DNA of 32,543 nt from Candidatus Sungbacteria bacterium RIFCSPLOWO2_01_FULL_54_21 (GCA_001820725.1 MHQR01000009.1:1-32543); one strand, 5' to 3'. Shown: positions 16,764 to 26,397, counted from the first letter of the stretch. The notes: a model not told the origin generated them from the letters alone. Numbers and translations: made by a program.

Positions 16764-18467
16764 TTACAAGGTGGCATACGTAATGCCTTCGGGCAGGGTG
16801 CCGCGGTCACGACCATACAGATACCAGGCATCAAAGAATAGACCAGGGCGCGCCATGCCGCACGCCAGATCTTTGAGCGCATGCGCCCGAAACGATCGGT
16901 GGTTGTTGAGGATGAGCGCTACGTGCGCTCCCTTGAATCCCTCTTCAAAAGAAACAGGCATGGCGCCCGGAATTTCGATTTCCTCTCCTTTAACCACCGG
17001 GTCATACACGCGCACTGCGTACTGCGGCGCGAGACGTTCGATGATTTCCAGCGCGGATGAGCCGCGCAGATCGGACGTTTCCGGCTCTCCCTTGAACGCG
17101 AGACCTGCCACAAAGATCTCCGGCCGCTCTCCGCGCCCCGCAACGCCGGCGAGAAATTGCTCTACGCGACCGCACAGGTGATCTATGGTGTTTCGGTGGA
17201 TGGCGCGGGACTTGAGCGACAGTTCCATCGGCACCCGTTTTTTTGCGGCGGTTATATGCAGGAGATACGGATCCTTGGTGAGGCACGGCCCTCCCACGCC
17301 GGGACTCGGCAAGGGAATGGGATCGCGCACATAGCCGTGATTTGCCGCCCGGATGACTTCATGCGCGGACAGACCGTACGCATGACAGAGCATCGCTATT
17401 TCGTTTGCGTATGAAAAGACGAGATCCCGGTACGTGTTGTTGAGCAACTTCACCATCTCCGCGGCTTCCAGCGATGCCACCGGCACGATGACCGGCGCGA
17501 TGAGATGGAATAGCTTGCCCGCGAGCTCCCGCGACGCTTCATCGTATCCCCCGACGACCTGCGGAAGCGTGCGCAACTCCTCCATGGCCTTTCCCTCCAC
17601 GGTGCGTTCTGGAGCGAATGCCACGAAAAAGTCCTTGCCAGCAGTAAGACCGGACCCCGCTTCCAGCGCCGGGATGCCGATCTCCCGCGTGGTGCCCGCT
17701 GGTACCGTGGAGCGCAACACCACGAGATCGTGACGCTTGAGCACCCGCGCTACGGCGGCGAGCGATGACGCGAGTGGCGCGGTAACAAGCGTGTCGCCGG
17801 ATACGGGCGTCCCCACGCACACGACATAGACATCGCTCTCGGATCCCGCAAAAGCGCGTTGCACGGTAAAATTTTTATTGAGATGTTTGAGCAGCATCTC
17901 CTGCAAGCCGCGCTCATAAAAGTGCGCCCTGCCGCTATGCAACTCTCCCACGACACGCTCATCCACATCCACACCGACTACGCGCAGACCCATTTCGGCA
18001 AACGTAAGCGCAAGCGTGAGTCCCACATAACCAAGCCCCACGATGCCGACGGTTCTTGTCTTTACGTCGGTGCGGCGCCACAACTCAAAAAATGTCACGA
18101 CATCATGAACCGTGCCGTCTTCGTTTACGATCACGATCTTGGTAAACGCGGTCCCGGGCAATGATCGGCGCTTGGTCTCCTGCAGAAGTGCTACCAACAT
18201 CTCATCGGCGGACAGAACAGAGGAGAGCGTAAACGGCTTGCGATTCATGGCGCCCGCCACCGGAGATTCCAAGTCGCCGCCGGCAATGAGAAACCGGCGA
18301 ATATCGCCGTCGGTTACGATGCCCTGCAGTACCCGTGCGTCATCAACAATCAGGGCAATGCCGTCTGCGGCGGGCGGATCCGCGTGCACCGCCCGATTGA
18401 TGACGCTCAATACCTCACGCATCGGCGTGTCAGAAGAGATGAGAATGGATTGTATGCGCTTTTCCAT
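16764..18467 (-). CDS. CBS-domain pair fused to UDP-sugar (WecC-like) dehydrogenase
   Basis: From start MEKRIQSILISSDTPMREVLSVI (18467): N-terminal CBS pair (GIVTDGDIRRFLIAGGDLESPVAGAMNRKPFTL), then RTVGIVGLGYVGLTLALTFAEMGLRVVGVDVDE, GVGGPCLTKDPYLL active site and LAFKGEPETSDLRGSSALEII. The track's 5' extension to 18746 overlaps the neighbouring gene. Confidence 0.9.
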   Translation of the reverse strand: MEKRIQSILISSDTPMREVLSVINRAVHADPPAADGIALIVDDARVLQGIVTDGDIRRFLIAGGDLESPVAGAMNRKPFTLSSVLSADEMLVALLQETKRRSLPGTAFTKIVIVNEDGTVHDVVTFFELWRRTDVKTRTVGIVGLGYVGLTLALTFAEMGLRVVGVDVDERVVGELHSGRAHFYERGLQEMLLKHLNKNFTVQRAFAGSESDVYVVCVGTPVSGDTLVTAPLASSLAAVARVLKRHDLVVLRSTVPAGTTREIGIPALEAGSGLTAGKDFFVAFAPERTVEGKAMEELRTLPQVVGGYDEASRELAGKLFHLIAPVIVPVASLEAAEMVKLLNNTYRDLVFSYANEIAMLCHAYGLSAHEVIRAANHGYVRDPIPLPSPGVGGPCLTKDPYLLHITAAKKRVPMELSLKSRAIHRNTIDHLCGRVEQFLAGVAGRGERPEIFVAGLAFKGEPETSDLRGSSALEIIERLAPQYAVRVYDPVVKGEEIEIPGAMPVSFEEGFKGAHVALILNNHRSFRAHALKDLACGMARPGLFFDAWYLYGRDRGTLPEGITYATL

Positions 18468-18537
18468 ATCGTACCACGCGCTATCGGCATACGCCGTCGC
18501 ACGATAAAACGCTCCGGCAAACCGGAAAGTTACCGCG

Positions 18538-19521
18538 CTAGGGGGTGTCGCGCGCTTTTTTTTCCAGACGTTTCGCGACGACAACGATCCTGCGGGCGAT
18601 GTACTCGCTCGTTTTCCAGACCGATTCCACGGCCATGCCCGCGATGTGCGGCGTGATGAGGAGGTTATCGCGCTGTTCTGCGTATGCGATGAGGGGGTGC
18701 GCGAGGCGTCCCGCATAAAGATCTTTTTCGTGTTGCAGAACATCAAGCGCGGCGCCCGCTATGCCGCCCGTTTCCAGAACATGAAGCAGGGCCGCCTCAT
18801 CCACCAGCTCTCCGCGCGCGGTATTGATGAGCACGGCCTCTTTTTTCATAAGCGCGAACTCCGACGCGCCGATCATCCCTGCCGTCTCTTCGGTCAGAAG
18901 CGGATGGAGCGATACGATGTCGCTGTGGCGGAGCAATCCCTCAAGCGATACGGCTTCGATGCCCGCGGACGCGAGCTCGCCGGCATCCCGATGCGGATCG
19001 TACCCCAACACCCGCATGCCGAAAGCGGCCGAGAAGCCGGCAACCATTGCCCCCACGCGCCCGCAACCGACGAGGCCGATCACCCGTCCCTTGAGCTCGT
19101 GGCCTTGGAATGCGAAACTTTCCCATGTGCGGCGCCGAACCGCGTCAAAACTCCACGGGATTCTGCGCAAGAGCGCGAGTATGAGTCCCATCGCGTGCTC
19201 TGCGGTGCTGGGAATCTCTTGCAGGAGCGTCGTCTCCCCGCGTAGGGTAATCACCGCAATCCCATGTTCCTCTAAAGCGCCCATATCAAGATGGTTGATG
19301 CCTGTCGTCGCGGATCCTACGATCACAAGGCGGGGCGCCGCATTGATCAGTGCCCGGTCTACGACCGTATCCATCCGCACGATCAGGATGTCTGCGTCCG
19401 CGACAAGGCGAAGAAATGCCTCGCGGGTTTCGGGCTTGCGCCTCACCACATTACCCAGCGTCTCAAGCATGGCAAGCGCCCCGGAGGGATAGTTTTCAAA
19501 ATCGGTGTGGAGGATTTTCAT
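18538..19521 (-). CDS. D-isomer-specific 2-hydroxyacid dehydrogenase (SerA-like)
   Basis: LKGRVIGLVGCGRVGAMVAGFSAAFGMRVLGYDP; SDIVSLHPLLTEETAGMIGASEFALMKKEAVLINTARGELVDEAAL; NLLITPHIAG. ATGA overlap with the upstream gene supports start 19521. Confidence 0.9.
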   Translation of the reverse strand: MKILHTDFENYPSGALAMLETLGNVVRRKPETREAFLRLVADADILIVRMDTVVDRALINAAPRLVIVGSATTGINHLDMGALEEHGIAVITLRGETTLLQEIPSTAEHAMGLILALLRRIPWSFDAVRRRTWESFAFQGHELKGRVIGLVGCGRVGAMVAGFSAAFGMRVLGYDPHRDAGELASAGIEAVSLEGLLRHSDIVSLHPLLTEETAGMIGASEFALMKKEAVLINTARGELVDEAALLHVLETGGIAGAALDVLQHEKDLYAGRLAHPLIAYAEQRDNLLITPHIAGMAVESVWKTSEYIARRIVVVAKRLEKKARDTP

Positions 19522-20861
19522 ATCGTTTCTCCGACAGCGCCCACGATGAGAGCCGCAAGGCGCCGCCCGGACATGCCGTCCACAAAGCCGCACTGTTCGC
19601 GCACGATCCGCGCCCTGCCCTCGCGGTCCAACCCTGGATCGCGGAAATACTGCTCTACGAGCATGACAAGTTCCTGCTCGCTTTTTGCCACCCGCACGCC
19701 CTTGCTCTGCAGAATCGGCTGGATATGGTCAAAGCCGTACTCCACGATGCCTTCATAAAATGTCTTCTTCCCGGGAAAGAAATTGATCAGCACATTGGGC
19801 TTGTCGAGAAACGCGGCATCTATGTTAATAGTGCCTGGTCCGGAGACCATCAGGTCGCACCACGCCAGATCATTGAGAAGCCGCTCGTCATCTTCAGGCG
19901 TCAGCTCGCTGTCGCCGCGGTTCTTGAAGAGCAGACCGGAATCCTGGAATCTGACGTTCGGTGGAAATGCGCTGCGGTCCATAGTCACTACGGCGGCAGG
20001 CGGAAGCCGCACCAGAATCGTCGCGTCCAGCCGCGAAAGAATGCGCAACACGTGCGTGTCCACGTCGTTTTCTGGCAGACGGAAATCCGTAACCGGCCCG
20101 TAGAGAATCAGGCGCTTGGCCGGGTCCGCGCCGATCTGCGCAAAAAATGCCTCGCGCGACATCATCGGCCCCCGGGCATAGCGATCATAGTGCGGAATAC
20201 CGATGACATGCACTGCCTCTGCCGGTACGAGATGGCGGGTGACGAGTATGGATTTTAGCATCGTGTTCCAAACCGCCACGCGATCGGGCACACAGCGCAT
20301 GAGAAAGTTGGTGGGTCCGTCCCACGAACGTACAAGGCCGAGCGTCGGTATGCCGCATCGCTTCGCGTCTTGGAGGAGCGCGACATCGTTTTCGTCGTTC
20401 ACCTCGGTCGCCACCACAAGGGCGGGGCGGTACCGCTCAAAGAGCGGGCGGAAAAAATACTTCTTGGAAGCAAGATGAAAATCCAGAAAGCGCGCGAGGC
20501 GCGCGCCGAGGCGCGTGGCGCCGAGCAAGCGGGCGGGCAGAAGAAAGAACGCGTAATAGAAAATTCTTTTTTCAATGAAAAGCTTCTGCCGCGCCTTGAG
20601 CAAGGATGTGCGGCTCCCTGCCATGGGACGCGCGAGGCGCTTGAAAAAAAATCCCGCCGGGGCGCGCGAAAATGAGTAGGCGGCGATCCCCTCCACGACG
20701 ACGCCGGGACCTCCAAACTGCCGCACAAAATATTCCTTCTTGTAGTCGGGCACGATGAGCACCACGCGGATTCCCCGCGCGAGAACGGCGCGCAACGCGT
20801 CCGTCGCCAGGATATTGCGGCCGATGAGGATGTGGAAACTGGTGATAAAAACCGTTTTCAT
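19518..20861 (-). CDS. Divergent GT-B (CDP-glycerol/polysialyltransferase-like) protein, tandem paralogue 1
   Basis: MKTVFITSFHILIGRNIL...CGIPTLGLVRSWDGPTNF...VIGIPHYDRYARG...DLMVSGPGTINIDAAFLDKPNVLINF. Confidence 0.65.
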   Translation of the reverse strand: MKTVFITSFHILIGRNILATDALRAVLARGIRVVLIVPDYKKEYFVRQFGGPGVVVEGIAAYSFSRAPAGFFFKRLARPMAGSRTSLLKARQKLFIEKRIFYYAFFLLPARLLGATRLGARLARFLDFHLASKKYFFRPLFERYRPALVVATEVNDENDVALLQDAKRCGIPTLGLVRSWDGPTNFLMRCVPDRVAVWNTMLKSILVTRHLVPAEAVHVIGIPHYDRYARGPMMSREAFFAQIGADPAKRLILYGPVTDFRLPENDVDTHVLRILSRLDATILVRLPPAAVVTMDRSAFPPNVRFQDSGLLFKNRGDSELTPEDDERLLNDLAWCDLMVSGPGTINIDAAFLDKPNVLINFFPGKKTFYEGIVEYGFDHIQPILQSKGVRVAKSEQELVMLVEQYFRDPGLDREGRARIVREQCGFVDGMSGRRLAALIVGAVGETI

Positions 20862-20883
20862 AGAGGGTGGAGAAACACACACG

Positions 20884-22308
20884 TCACCCGGCGCGCGCTC
20901 CCGCCGCAAGAATTTCCTCGAGGATGCGCGCCGATGCGTTGCCATCAAGCGTGCCGCATACATTCCTGCGCAGACGTTCGCGCGCGTCCGCGCCGATCTG
21001 CGGATTTTTTAGATATGCATCCAGCGCTGAAAACAACTGATCAAAATCATACACAATGCGCAGAGCTCCCGTATTGAGCACTTCGCGGAAATGGTCAAAA
21101 CCCATAAAACGCCTGATGGAGCGCGCGTAGGACCGTGTGGTATAGCCGTCAAATGCGGGCGCTACCAGAGGTCGGTCGAGCGCTGCCGCCTCCACGACCA
21201 TGGTGGTATACAACGCGATCACCGCATCCGCCTGCGCCAAAATGTTCATAAAGTCAATGCTCAAGGCAACATCGCCCCAAAATTCTTTTTGGTAAAATAT
21301 AACGCGCGGGTGGCTTGCAAATCGGTTGAATTTTTCCATATCGAATTGCTTGTCTTTACTCCTGCCGCCCAGATACGGACGGATGACGAGGTACACATCC
21401 TCGCCGAATTTTCCTCCGTCGGCCCATTTCAAAATCGTCTCAATGATGTCGGGTTCATCGGGGCAATACGCGCTTCCGGACACATACATAAGATACTTCG
21501 CGTGCGAAGGAAATTGCAGACGGGCAAGCACGTCTGCCCGCGGCTTGAAATTTTCTTTCCGCACGATGAAATCAAAATGGGGATACCCGACGGCCACAAT
21601 TTCCGACGGCGCGTAGGCCTGATAGTCCACTGCCATGCGCCGCACCTGGTTTCCGGCAACGAGCAGACGATCGGCGTGGAAGGGCAGGAAATATTTGTCG
21701 AGATGATCCCATCCGGCGGGCATGCCGACCGTGCGGATGCGCCGGCGCTTTGCCTCGGCCATCAGCATGGTATCAAACCACCCGAACAGGTGCGTGGCAA
21801 AAACTACATCGGGCGCTATGCGATCAAACAAGGGGGCGAACGGCCGATCTGTGAAAATCTTGAGCCACATCCACGGTATGACGAGCCGTTTGAGCAATCG
21901 GCTCCTGCCGAACGTCCGTGCGATCAGAATTTTAAGCGGCGCCAGAAACCGCCACCCGCCGGCAGGCGGCTCATCAGGCCGGGTACCGAGGGTCGCCATA
22001 ATCCGCGTGGTGCCCGTATAGATTAAATATGAATAGAAGAAATAGAATATTCTCCGCACCGTGGTTTTTGCCGATGGCACGTCCACGACTTCGATTGAAA
22101 GCCGGTCGCCATATTGCGCGCCATACTGGGAAAAGAAAAAGTCGTATTTTTGGCGCGCATGCGAAGACATAACGAGCACAACCCGCAGGGCATAATCTTG
22201 AGCGAACACCTGCGCCAGCCGGTCAAACATACTGCCGGGAAAAAAGAAAAGATTCCGGAATGACGCCGACGAAGAAATGCTTATTACTAATGTTTTCTTG
22301 TGTCCCAT
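20884..22308 (-). CDS. Divergent GT-B (CDP-glycerol/polysialyltransferase-like) protein, tandem paralogue 2
   Basis: RRIRTVGMPAGWDHLDKYFLPFHADRLLVAG...AVGYPHFDFIVRK...DAVIALYTTMVVEAAALDRPLVAPAFDGY; same motif order as its neighbours. Confidence 0.65.
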   Translation of the reverse strand: MGHKKTLVISISSSASFRNLFFFPGSMFDRLAQVFAQDYALRVVLVMSSHARQKYDFFFSQYGAQYGDRLSIEVVDVPSAKTTVRRIFYFFYSYLIYTGTTRIMATLGTRPDEPPAGGWRFLAPLKILIARTFGRSRLLKRLVIPWMWLKIFTDRPFAPLFDRIAPDVVFATHLFGWFDTMLMAEAKRRRIRTVGMPAGWDHLDKYFLPFHADRLLVAGNQVRRMAVDYQAYAPSEIVAVGYPHFDFIVRKENFKPRADVLARLQFPSHAKYLMYVSGSAYCPDEPDIIETILKWADGGKFGEDVYLVIRPYLGGRSKDKQFDMEKFNRFASHPRVIFYQKEFWGDVALSIDFMNILAQADAVIALYTTMVVEAAALDRPLVAPAFDGYTTRSYARSIRRFMGFDHFREVLNTGALRIVYDFDQLFSALDAYLKNPQIGADARERLRRNVCGTLDGNASARILEEILAAGARAG

Positions 22309-22315
22309 ATCAGAA

Positions 22316-23722
22316 TTAGGTCAAACATTCTGTGTTTGACATTTGGAGCATCTGCAGAAGCAGAGCCGCGACCCGCTCTCCTGCTTTGCCGTCCGTAGTC
22401 ACGCACTGTTGGGCTACGATAGCCGCCCTGCCTTGGGTCAGATGCTCCGGATGCGTGAGGCCGTCATTGATCGCTTCTGCCAATTCCTTCTCGCTTTTGA
22501 CCAAGGTGATGCCGCCGAGCGGGCGTATGTCCGCCAGATGGTCCCATGCGAAGAATCTGCGCGCGGAATTCCAAAAATTATTTTTCTGTCCGCCGTCAAA
22601 CGCGATGCCGACGAGTGGTTTATTACACGCAGCGCCTTCAATGAAAAATGTGGAGTACATCGTGATAATGACATCCGCGTGCCACAGCGTATTGGTGAGA
22701 AGACGGATTGCGCCTTCGTCAAATTCCCAGCTGTCCTTGCCTGTGCCCGCGTGCGCCATGGAGGGCTCGGCCAAAAATCCGTATTGCTTTTTTATACGCT
22801 CCAAAACGCCCGCAGGCAAGTCGAATCGCGGATACGGGCGCACGAGCACTTCCGTATCGGCAGGGATACGTCCATCAGCGCGCATCTGCGAAAGTATTTC
22901 AATGATGTCATATTCTATGGCAAGCCCTTGCTTGCCGGAGAGCGCGTAGACAATCATTTTTTTGTTCGGGTCGCCGCCAAGAGACGAGAGAAACACATCG
23001 CGCGGCATAACACCCTGTTTGCGGAACACGCGATCATACTGCGGGATGCCGATGACGCGGATGCGCTCTGCCGGATAATCCCCCAGCGTCTCGGCCTGAT
23101 GTTTGATTGAATCCGTGTGCGCGAGCAGTACATCCGGATGCACGCGCAGAATCGTTTTTGAATACAGATTATCCCACGACAGAGCCATACCCACGGTCGG
23201 TATACCGCGTTTTTTCGCTTCTTTCAGTATGGCCATGTCCGGGGTGAGCATGGTCGGCGCATAGACCAGGGATGGGCTATAGGTATGGAATATCGCCGCA
23301 ATACTCCTATCGGCAGGGAACCATGCATATATTTTTCGCAGGAAATATCGCCACCACCGAAACTGGCCCAGACTGCGCAGGATGCTTTTTGTGATAAAGA
23401 CGACCACGCGCGCGGGAATATGTTTCGCGCTTCCCCTGCGGAATAGTTCCGCATATTGCATCATCATCGCGGTGCGCGTATGAATGCCCGCAATTTCCGC
23501 CCACCGCCAGAACCGTTCGCGGCGCGATGCGGCATACGGCGGAAGAGGTACAAACACGACGCGCTCGCCCGGGAACTCACCGCGATAATAATCTACTTTT
23601 CCGGCGGGCGCCAAAAGTACCAGCCGCATGTCAGGTACGCCTGCGAGTATTGAAAAGGTGTCCGCGCGCAGAAAACTGCGGACAATGAAATTGCTCGTGA
23701 TCGGAATGAGAATCGTCTTCAT
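22316..23722 (-). CDS. Divergent GT-B (CDP-glycerol/polysialyltransferase-like) protein, tandem paralogue 3
   Basis: KKRGIPTVGMALSWDNLYSKTILRVHPDVLLAHTD...VIGIPQYDRVFRK...DVIITMYSTFFIEGAACNKPLVGIAFDG. Confidence 0.65.
   Translation of the reverse strand: MKTILIPITSNFIVRSFLRADTFSILAGVPDMRLVLLAPAGKVDYYRGEFPGERVVFVPLPPYAASRRERFWRWAEIAGIHTRTAMMMQYAELFRRGSAKHIPARVVVFITKSILRSLGQFRWWRYFLRKIYAWFPADRSIAAIFHTYSPSLVYAPTMLTPDMAILKEAKKRGIPTVGMALSWDNLYSKTILRVHPDVLLAHTDSIKHQAETLGDYPAERIRVIGIPQYDRVFRKQGVMPRDVFLSSLGGDPNKKMIVYALSGKQGLAIEYDIIEILSQMRADGRIPADTEVLVRPYPRFDLPAGVLERIKKQYGFLAEPSMAHAGTGKDSWEFDEGAIRLLTNTLWHADVIITMYSTFFIEGAACNKPLVGIAFDGGQKNNFWNSARRFFAWDHLADIRPLGGITLVKSEKELAEAINDGLTHPEHLTQGRAAIVAQQCVTTDGKAGERVAALLLQMLQMSNTECLT
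22320..22340. repeat. Short perfect inverted repeat over the 3' end of paralogue 3
   Basis: GTCAAACA-TTCTG-TGTTTGAC at the last codons (…MSNTECLT) of the 22316..23722 ORF. Confidence 0.5.
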
Positions 23723-24915
23723 CGCCGCTTGTCCATCGCCACTTTAAACAGCGCTTCCATGCCATCGGCGTATTTTTCCCAGCCCATACTCTTTTCGACA
23801 AATGCCCGGGCATTGCGGCTCAACGATGTATATAACGCAGGATCGGCAACAAGCGATTCTACGGCCATGGCAATCTCCTCCGGCGCGCGCGACCGCACCA
23901 GCAGGGCATTTTCACGATCAGTCATGACTTCATGGGCTCCGGCTCCGCGGGAGACAATGACCGGCGTGCCGCATGCCATTGCCTCAAATACGGCCAAACC
24001 CCACGTCTGCGGATCATTGGCAAAGATGAAAATATGATGACGCTGATACCCATGCACAAGTTCTTCCTCCGACACTCTCCCCGCAAAAAATATGCGGTCA
24101 TCCAGCCCATTTTGTTTCACCAGCGCTTTTATTTCCCCGGCATATTTTTTGTCATTGTCCTGATCGCCGATGATAGTGAGTGTAGCGTTCACGCCGCGGC
24201 CTGCCAAGATTTTTATGGCTTCTATAATGTCTTCAAATCTGCGATGCCTCATGAATATGCCCGTAGTGAGGAGTTGTACGTTAGCGCGATCGGGCGGCTG
24301 TCGCTCGACATAACGGAATACGGCAATATCAAGGCCACTTCGCACCACAGTCGCGTCGCGCCCCAGAAATCTGCGGACATTTTCTTTATTGAAATTATCC
24401 AGCACCGCGATAACGTCCTGTTTTCTGATAAAATTTCGAAGGTCATAAGAGTCCATCAGCCAATGCAGAAACGCTCTGAAAAACGGCACGCGAAAATGAG
24501 GATTCATTTGGCGGCCATACCACTCTGTATAACCGCGTGTCGGCACATCATTCATCATCCACACCGACGGCACATCCTTCACATATTTTTTATAGTACGC
24601 GGCCACGCGATAGCTCACCTGATCGTGCGGATGCAGAAGATCGATATCTTTATCAATTTGCAGAGCGAGTTCTTTTGCTTTTCTGTTTTCGTCAAAGAAG
24701 CCGCCGAGAAAAAAGTGTTTGGTTTCCCCCGCGCCCCTCCATACCGTCACCTGCATGCCTTTGAGCAAATCCTCAAAGCAATCCTTTTTTGAGTATGCAA
24801 ACGTATAGAGCGTGATCTTATGCCCGCGTTTTTGCAACGCACGAGCCAGTTCCAATATCTGCCGCTGTGCCCCACCCCGCGTATTCAGCCGCCGTATAAT
24901 CAAAGCGATGTTCAT
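23719..24915 (-). CDS. Family 4 glycosyltransferase
   Basis: MNIALIIRRLNTRGGAQRQILELARALQKRGHKITLYTF; HRRFEDIIEAIKILAGRGVNATLTIIGDQDNDKKYAGEIKALV; FANDPQTWGLAVFEAMACGTPVIVSRGAGAHEVM. Confidence 0.92.
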   Translation of the reverse strand: MNIALIIRRLNTRGGAQRQILELARALQKRGHKITLYTFAYSKKDCFEDLLKGMQVTVWRGAGETKHFFLGGFFDENRKAKELALQIDKDIDLLHPHDQVSYRVAAYYKKYVKDVPSVWMMNDVPTRGYTEWYGRQMNPHFRVPFFRAFLHWLMDSYDLRNFIRKQDVIAVLDNFNKENVRRFLGRDATVVRSGLDIAVFRYVERQPPDRANVQLLTTGIFMRHRRFEDIIEAIKILAGRGVNATLTIIGDQDNDKKYAGEIKALVKQNGLDDRIFFAGRVSEEELVHGYQRHHIFIFANDPQTWGLAVFEAMACGTPVIVSRGAGAHEVMTDRENALLVRSRAPEEIAMAVESLVADPALYTSLSRNARAFVEKSMGWEKYADGMEALFKVAMDKRR

Positions 24916-24952
24916 ATATTAAGTATAACGGCGATCTCCACCCTACGGCATC

Positions 24953-24981
24953 TTGACTTCTCCGGAATAGCATGATATGAA
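24953..24981 (+). promoter_or_regulatory. Putative sigma70-type promoter
   Basis: TTGACT - 17 nt - TATGAA upstream of the plus-strand ORF at 25035, which has AAAGGAG about 7-8 nt before its ATG. Confidence 0.5.
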
Positions 24982-25034
24982 AAGTGTAGTCCTTACCACA
25001 CCAATGAACTTCCCTCTTACGAAAGGAGTGGCAC

Positions 25035-25829
25035 ATGCCACATCCAAGAGTTATGGTCGTCTCAACATCCTGGTATCCCGACACTGACGACGTGCGTTGC
25101 CAACAGATGGGAGAGGTGGCCACCCTCACGCGCGAGGCGGGGCACTATATGGCCCTCGTGGATGGTTCTAAGAACCCCGATGTTGCCGCATTTCTCAAAG
25201 CATGCGGCACTCTTGTTTTCGCCCAGCGGGAACCGGGCATGGCATCATCGCGGCGCGAAGCGTTTGCGCACGCGAAAGAGATTCTCCTCGAGCTTCCCCA
25301 TATACATCAGGGGAGAAGGATCGTTTTCTGGACAGAGGAAAAGCCCTACATAGTGGAGAAGATACCTGCGATCATTGAGCCACTCCTTTGCGGAAGCGCA
25401 GAGGCATGCATTGCAAAGCGGAGCCAGTCCAGCTTTCGCACCTGGCCATGGTTCCAGGCAGAAAGCGAGCAGGGGGCAAACGCCGCCTACAATGAGGCAA
25501 CAGGCCGCAACTCCGACCCCATGCACGGACCTGTAGCCGTGCTCATCGAATTTGCAGACGTGCTGATCAATTGCTACCCGGAGAGGTACGGCGTTCTGCC
25601 GTTCGCGGCAGGATATATCCAGCACTTCGCCCTAATGGAGATGATGGCCTCGGGATGTATAGTGGCGGACAGCGAGCCGCTTGACGTCATCTATCCTCCT
25701 CTCCAGAAAATGAAGGAGGAAACGGCTTTGCTCGATGCGATGCTGGAAAAACGCAGACAACAGAAAGAGGAACTGTCGGAAAGCTATCGCATTGCCGCTC
25801 GGACACTCGGCATCAACTCAACCACATAG
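25035..25829 (+). CDS. Hypothetical GT-A-like (nucleotide-diphospho-sugar transferase-like) protein
   Basis: 264 aa with strong SD. MVVSTSWYPDTDDVRCQQMGEVATLTREAGHYMALVDGSKNPDVAAFLKACGTLVFAQREPGMASSRREAFAHAKE resembles a GT-A N-terminal layout. Confidence 0.5.
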   Translation: MPHPRVMVVSTSWYPDTDDVRCQQMGEVATLTREAGHYMALVDGSKNPDVAAFLKACGTLVFAQREPGMASSRREAFAHAKEILLELPHIHQGRRIVFWTEEKPYIVEKIPAIIEPLLCGSAEACIAKRSQSSFRTWPWFQAESEQGANAAYNEATGRNSDPMHGPVAVLIEFADVLINCYPERYGVLPFAAGYIQHFALMEMMASGCIVADSEPLDVIYPPLQKMKEETALLDAMLEKRRQQKEELSESYRIAARTLGINSTT

Positions 25830-25881
25830 GAGATATCTCTTGGAAAAAGAGACGTAGACGAAAGAGGAAATCCAAGCTGGT

Positions 25882-26368
25882 ATGAGTTTTCTCCAAAAAG
25901 TCAGGAGAAACGACGGCTGGCCGGACGAGGCGTGCATGCGCATTGCGCATAGCATGACGCCGCGATGGGCGCCGGAGCTTGTCTTCACGGAGCCGTGGCC
26001 AAAGTTCCCAGAAGTCAAGATACTTCTCACCGCCTATGACGGCGGTATCAAAGAGTATCGCGGCAAGTGGCACATACCGGGCGGGTACCGGCAGTGTGGA
26101 GGACGAGAGTTTTGAGGCGACATGTTCGCGGGTGGCATTAGAGGAAGTCGGCATTGATGTGTCCGTACTCGGCACGCTAGCCCTCCCCTACTTGTGGCGC
26201 CCCGGCGAGCACCCTTACGGAAGACCCCTATCCATCTACACAATCGTGAGGTCACTGGGAATCATCCAAGAGACAGACACCAGGCGTTTCTTCGGTCCCA
26301 ACGAACTTCCAGACAATATCGTCAAGGTGCATCGGAGGTTCATCGAACAGCACCTATTTCTAGTTTGA
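25882..26368 (+). pseudogene. NUDIX hydrolase, frame disrupted inside the Nudix box
   Basis: Frame 1 (25882-26115): ...KILLTAYDGGIKEYRGKWHIPGGYRQCGG. Frame 2 from about 26102: DESFEATCSRVALEEVGIDVSVLGTLALPYLWRPGEHPYGRPLSIYTIVRSL..., to stop at 26368. Together they read as one Nudix domain. Confidence 0.75.
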
Positions 26369-26397
26369 GCTGACTGTTACCAGTCCGCAAAACCCGA

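Noticed and set aside
18468-18746. 5' extension of the 660-aa ORF
   Set aside because: It overlaps the SerA-like gene, is low-complexity and unlike any domain; MEKRIQSIL at 18467 is a better start.
21091-22026. 311-aa plus-strand ORF
   Set aside because: Antisense to tandem paralogue 2; composition typical of a shadow ORF in GC-rich coding DNA.
23932-24792. 286-aa plus-strand ORF
   Set aside because: Antisense to a clear GT4 gene.
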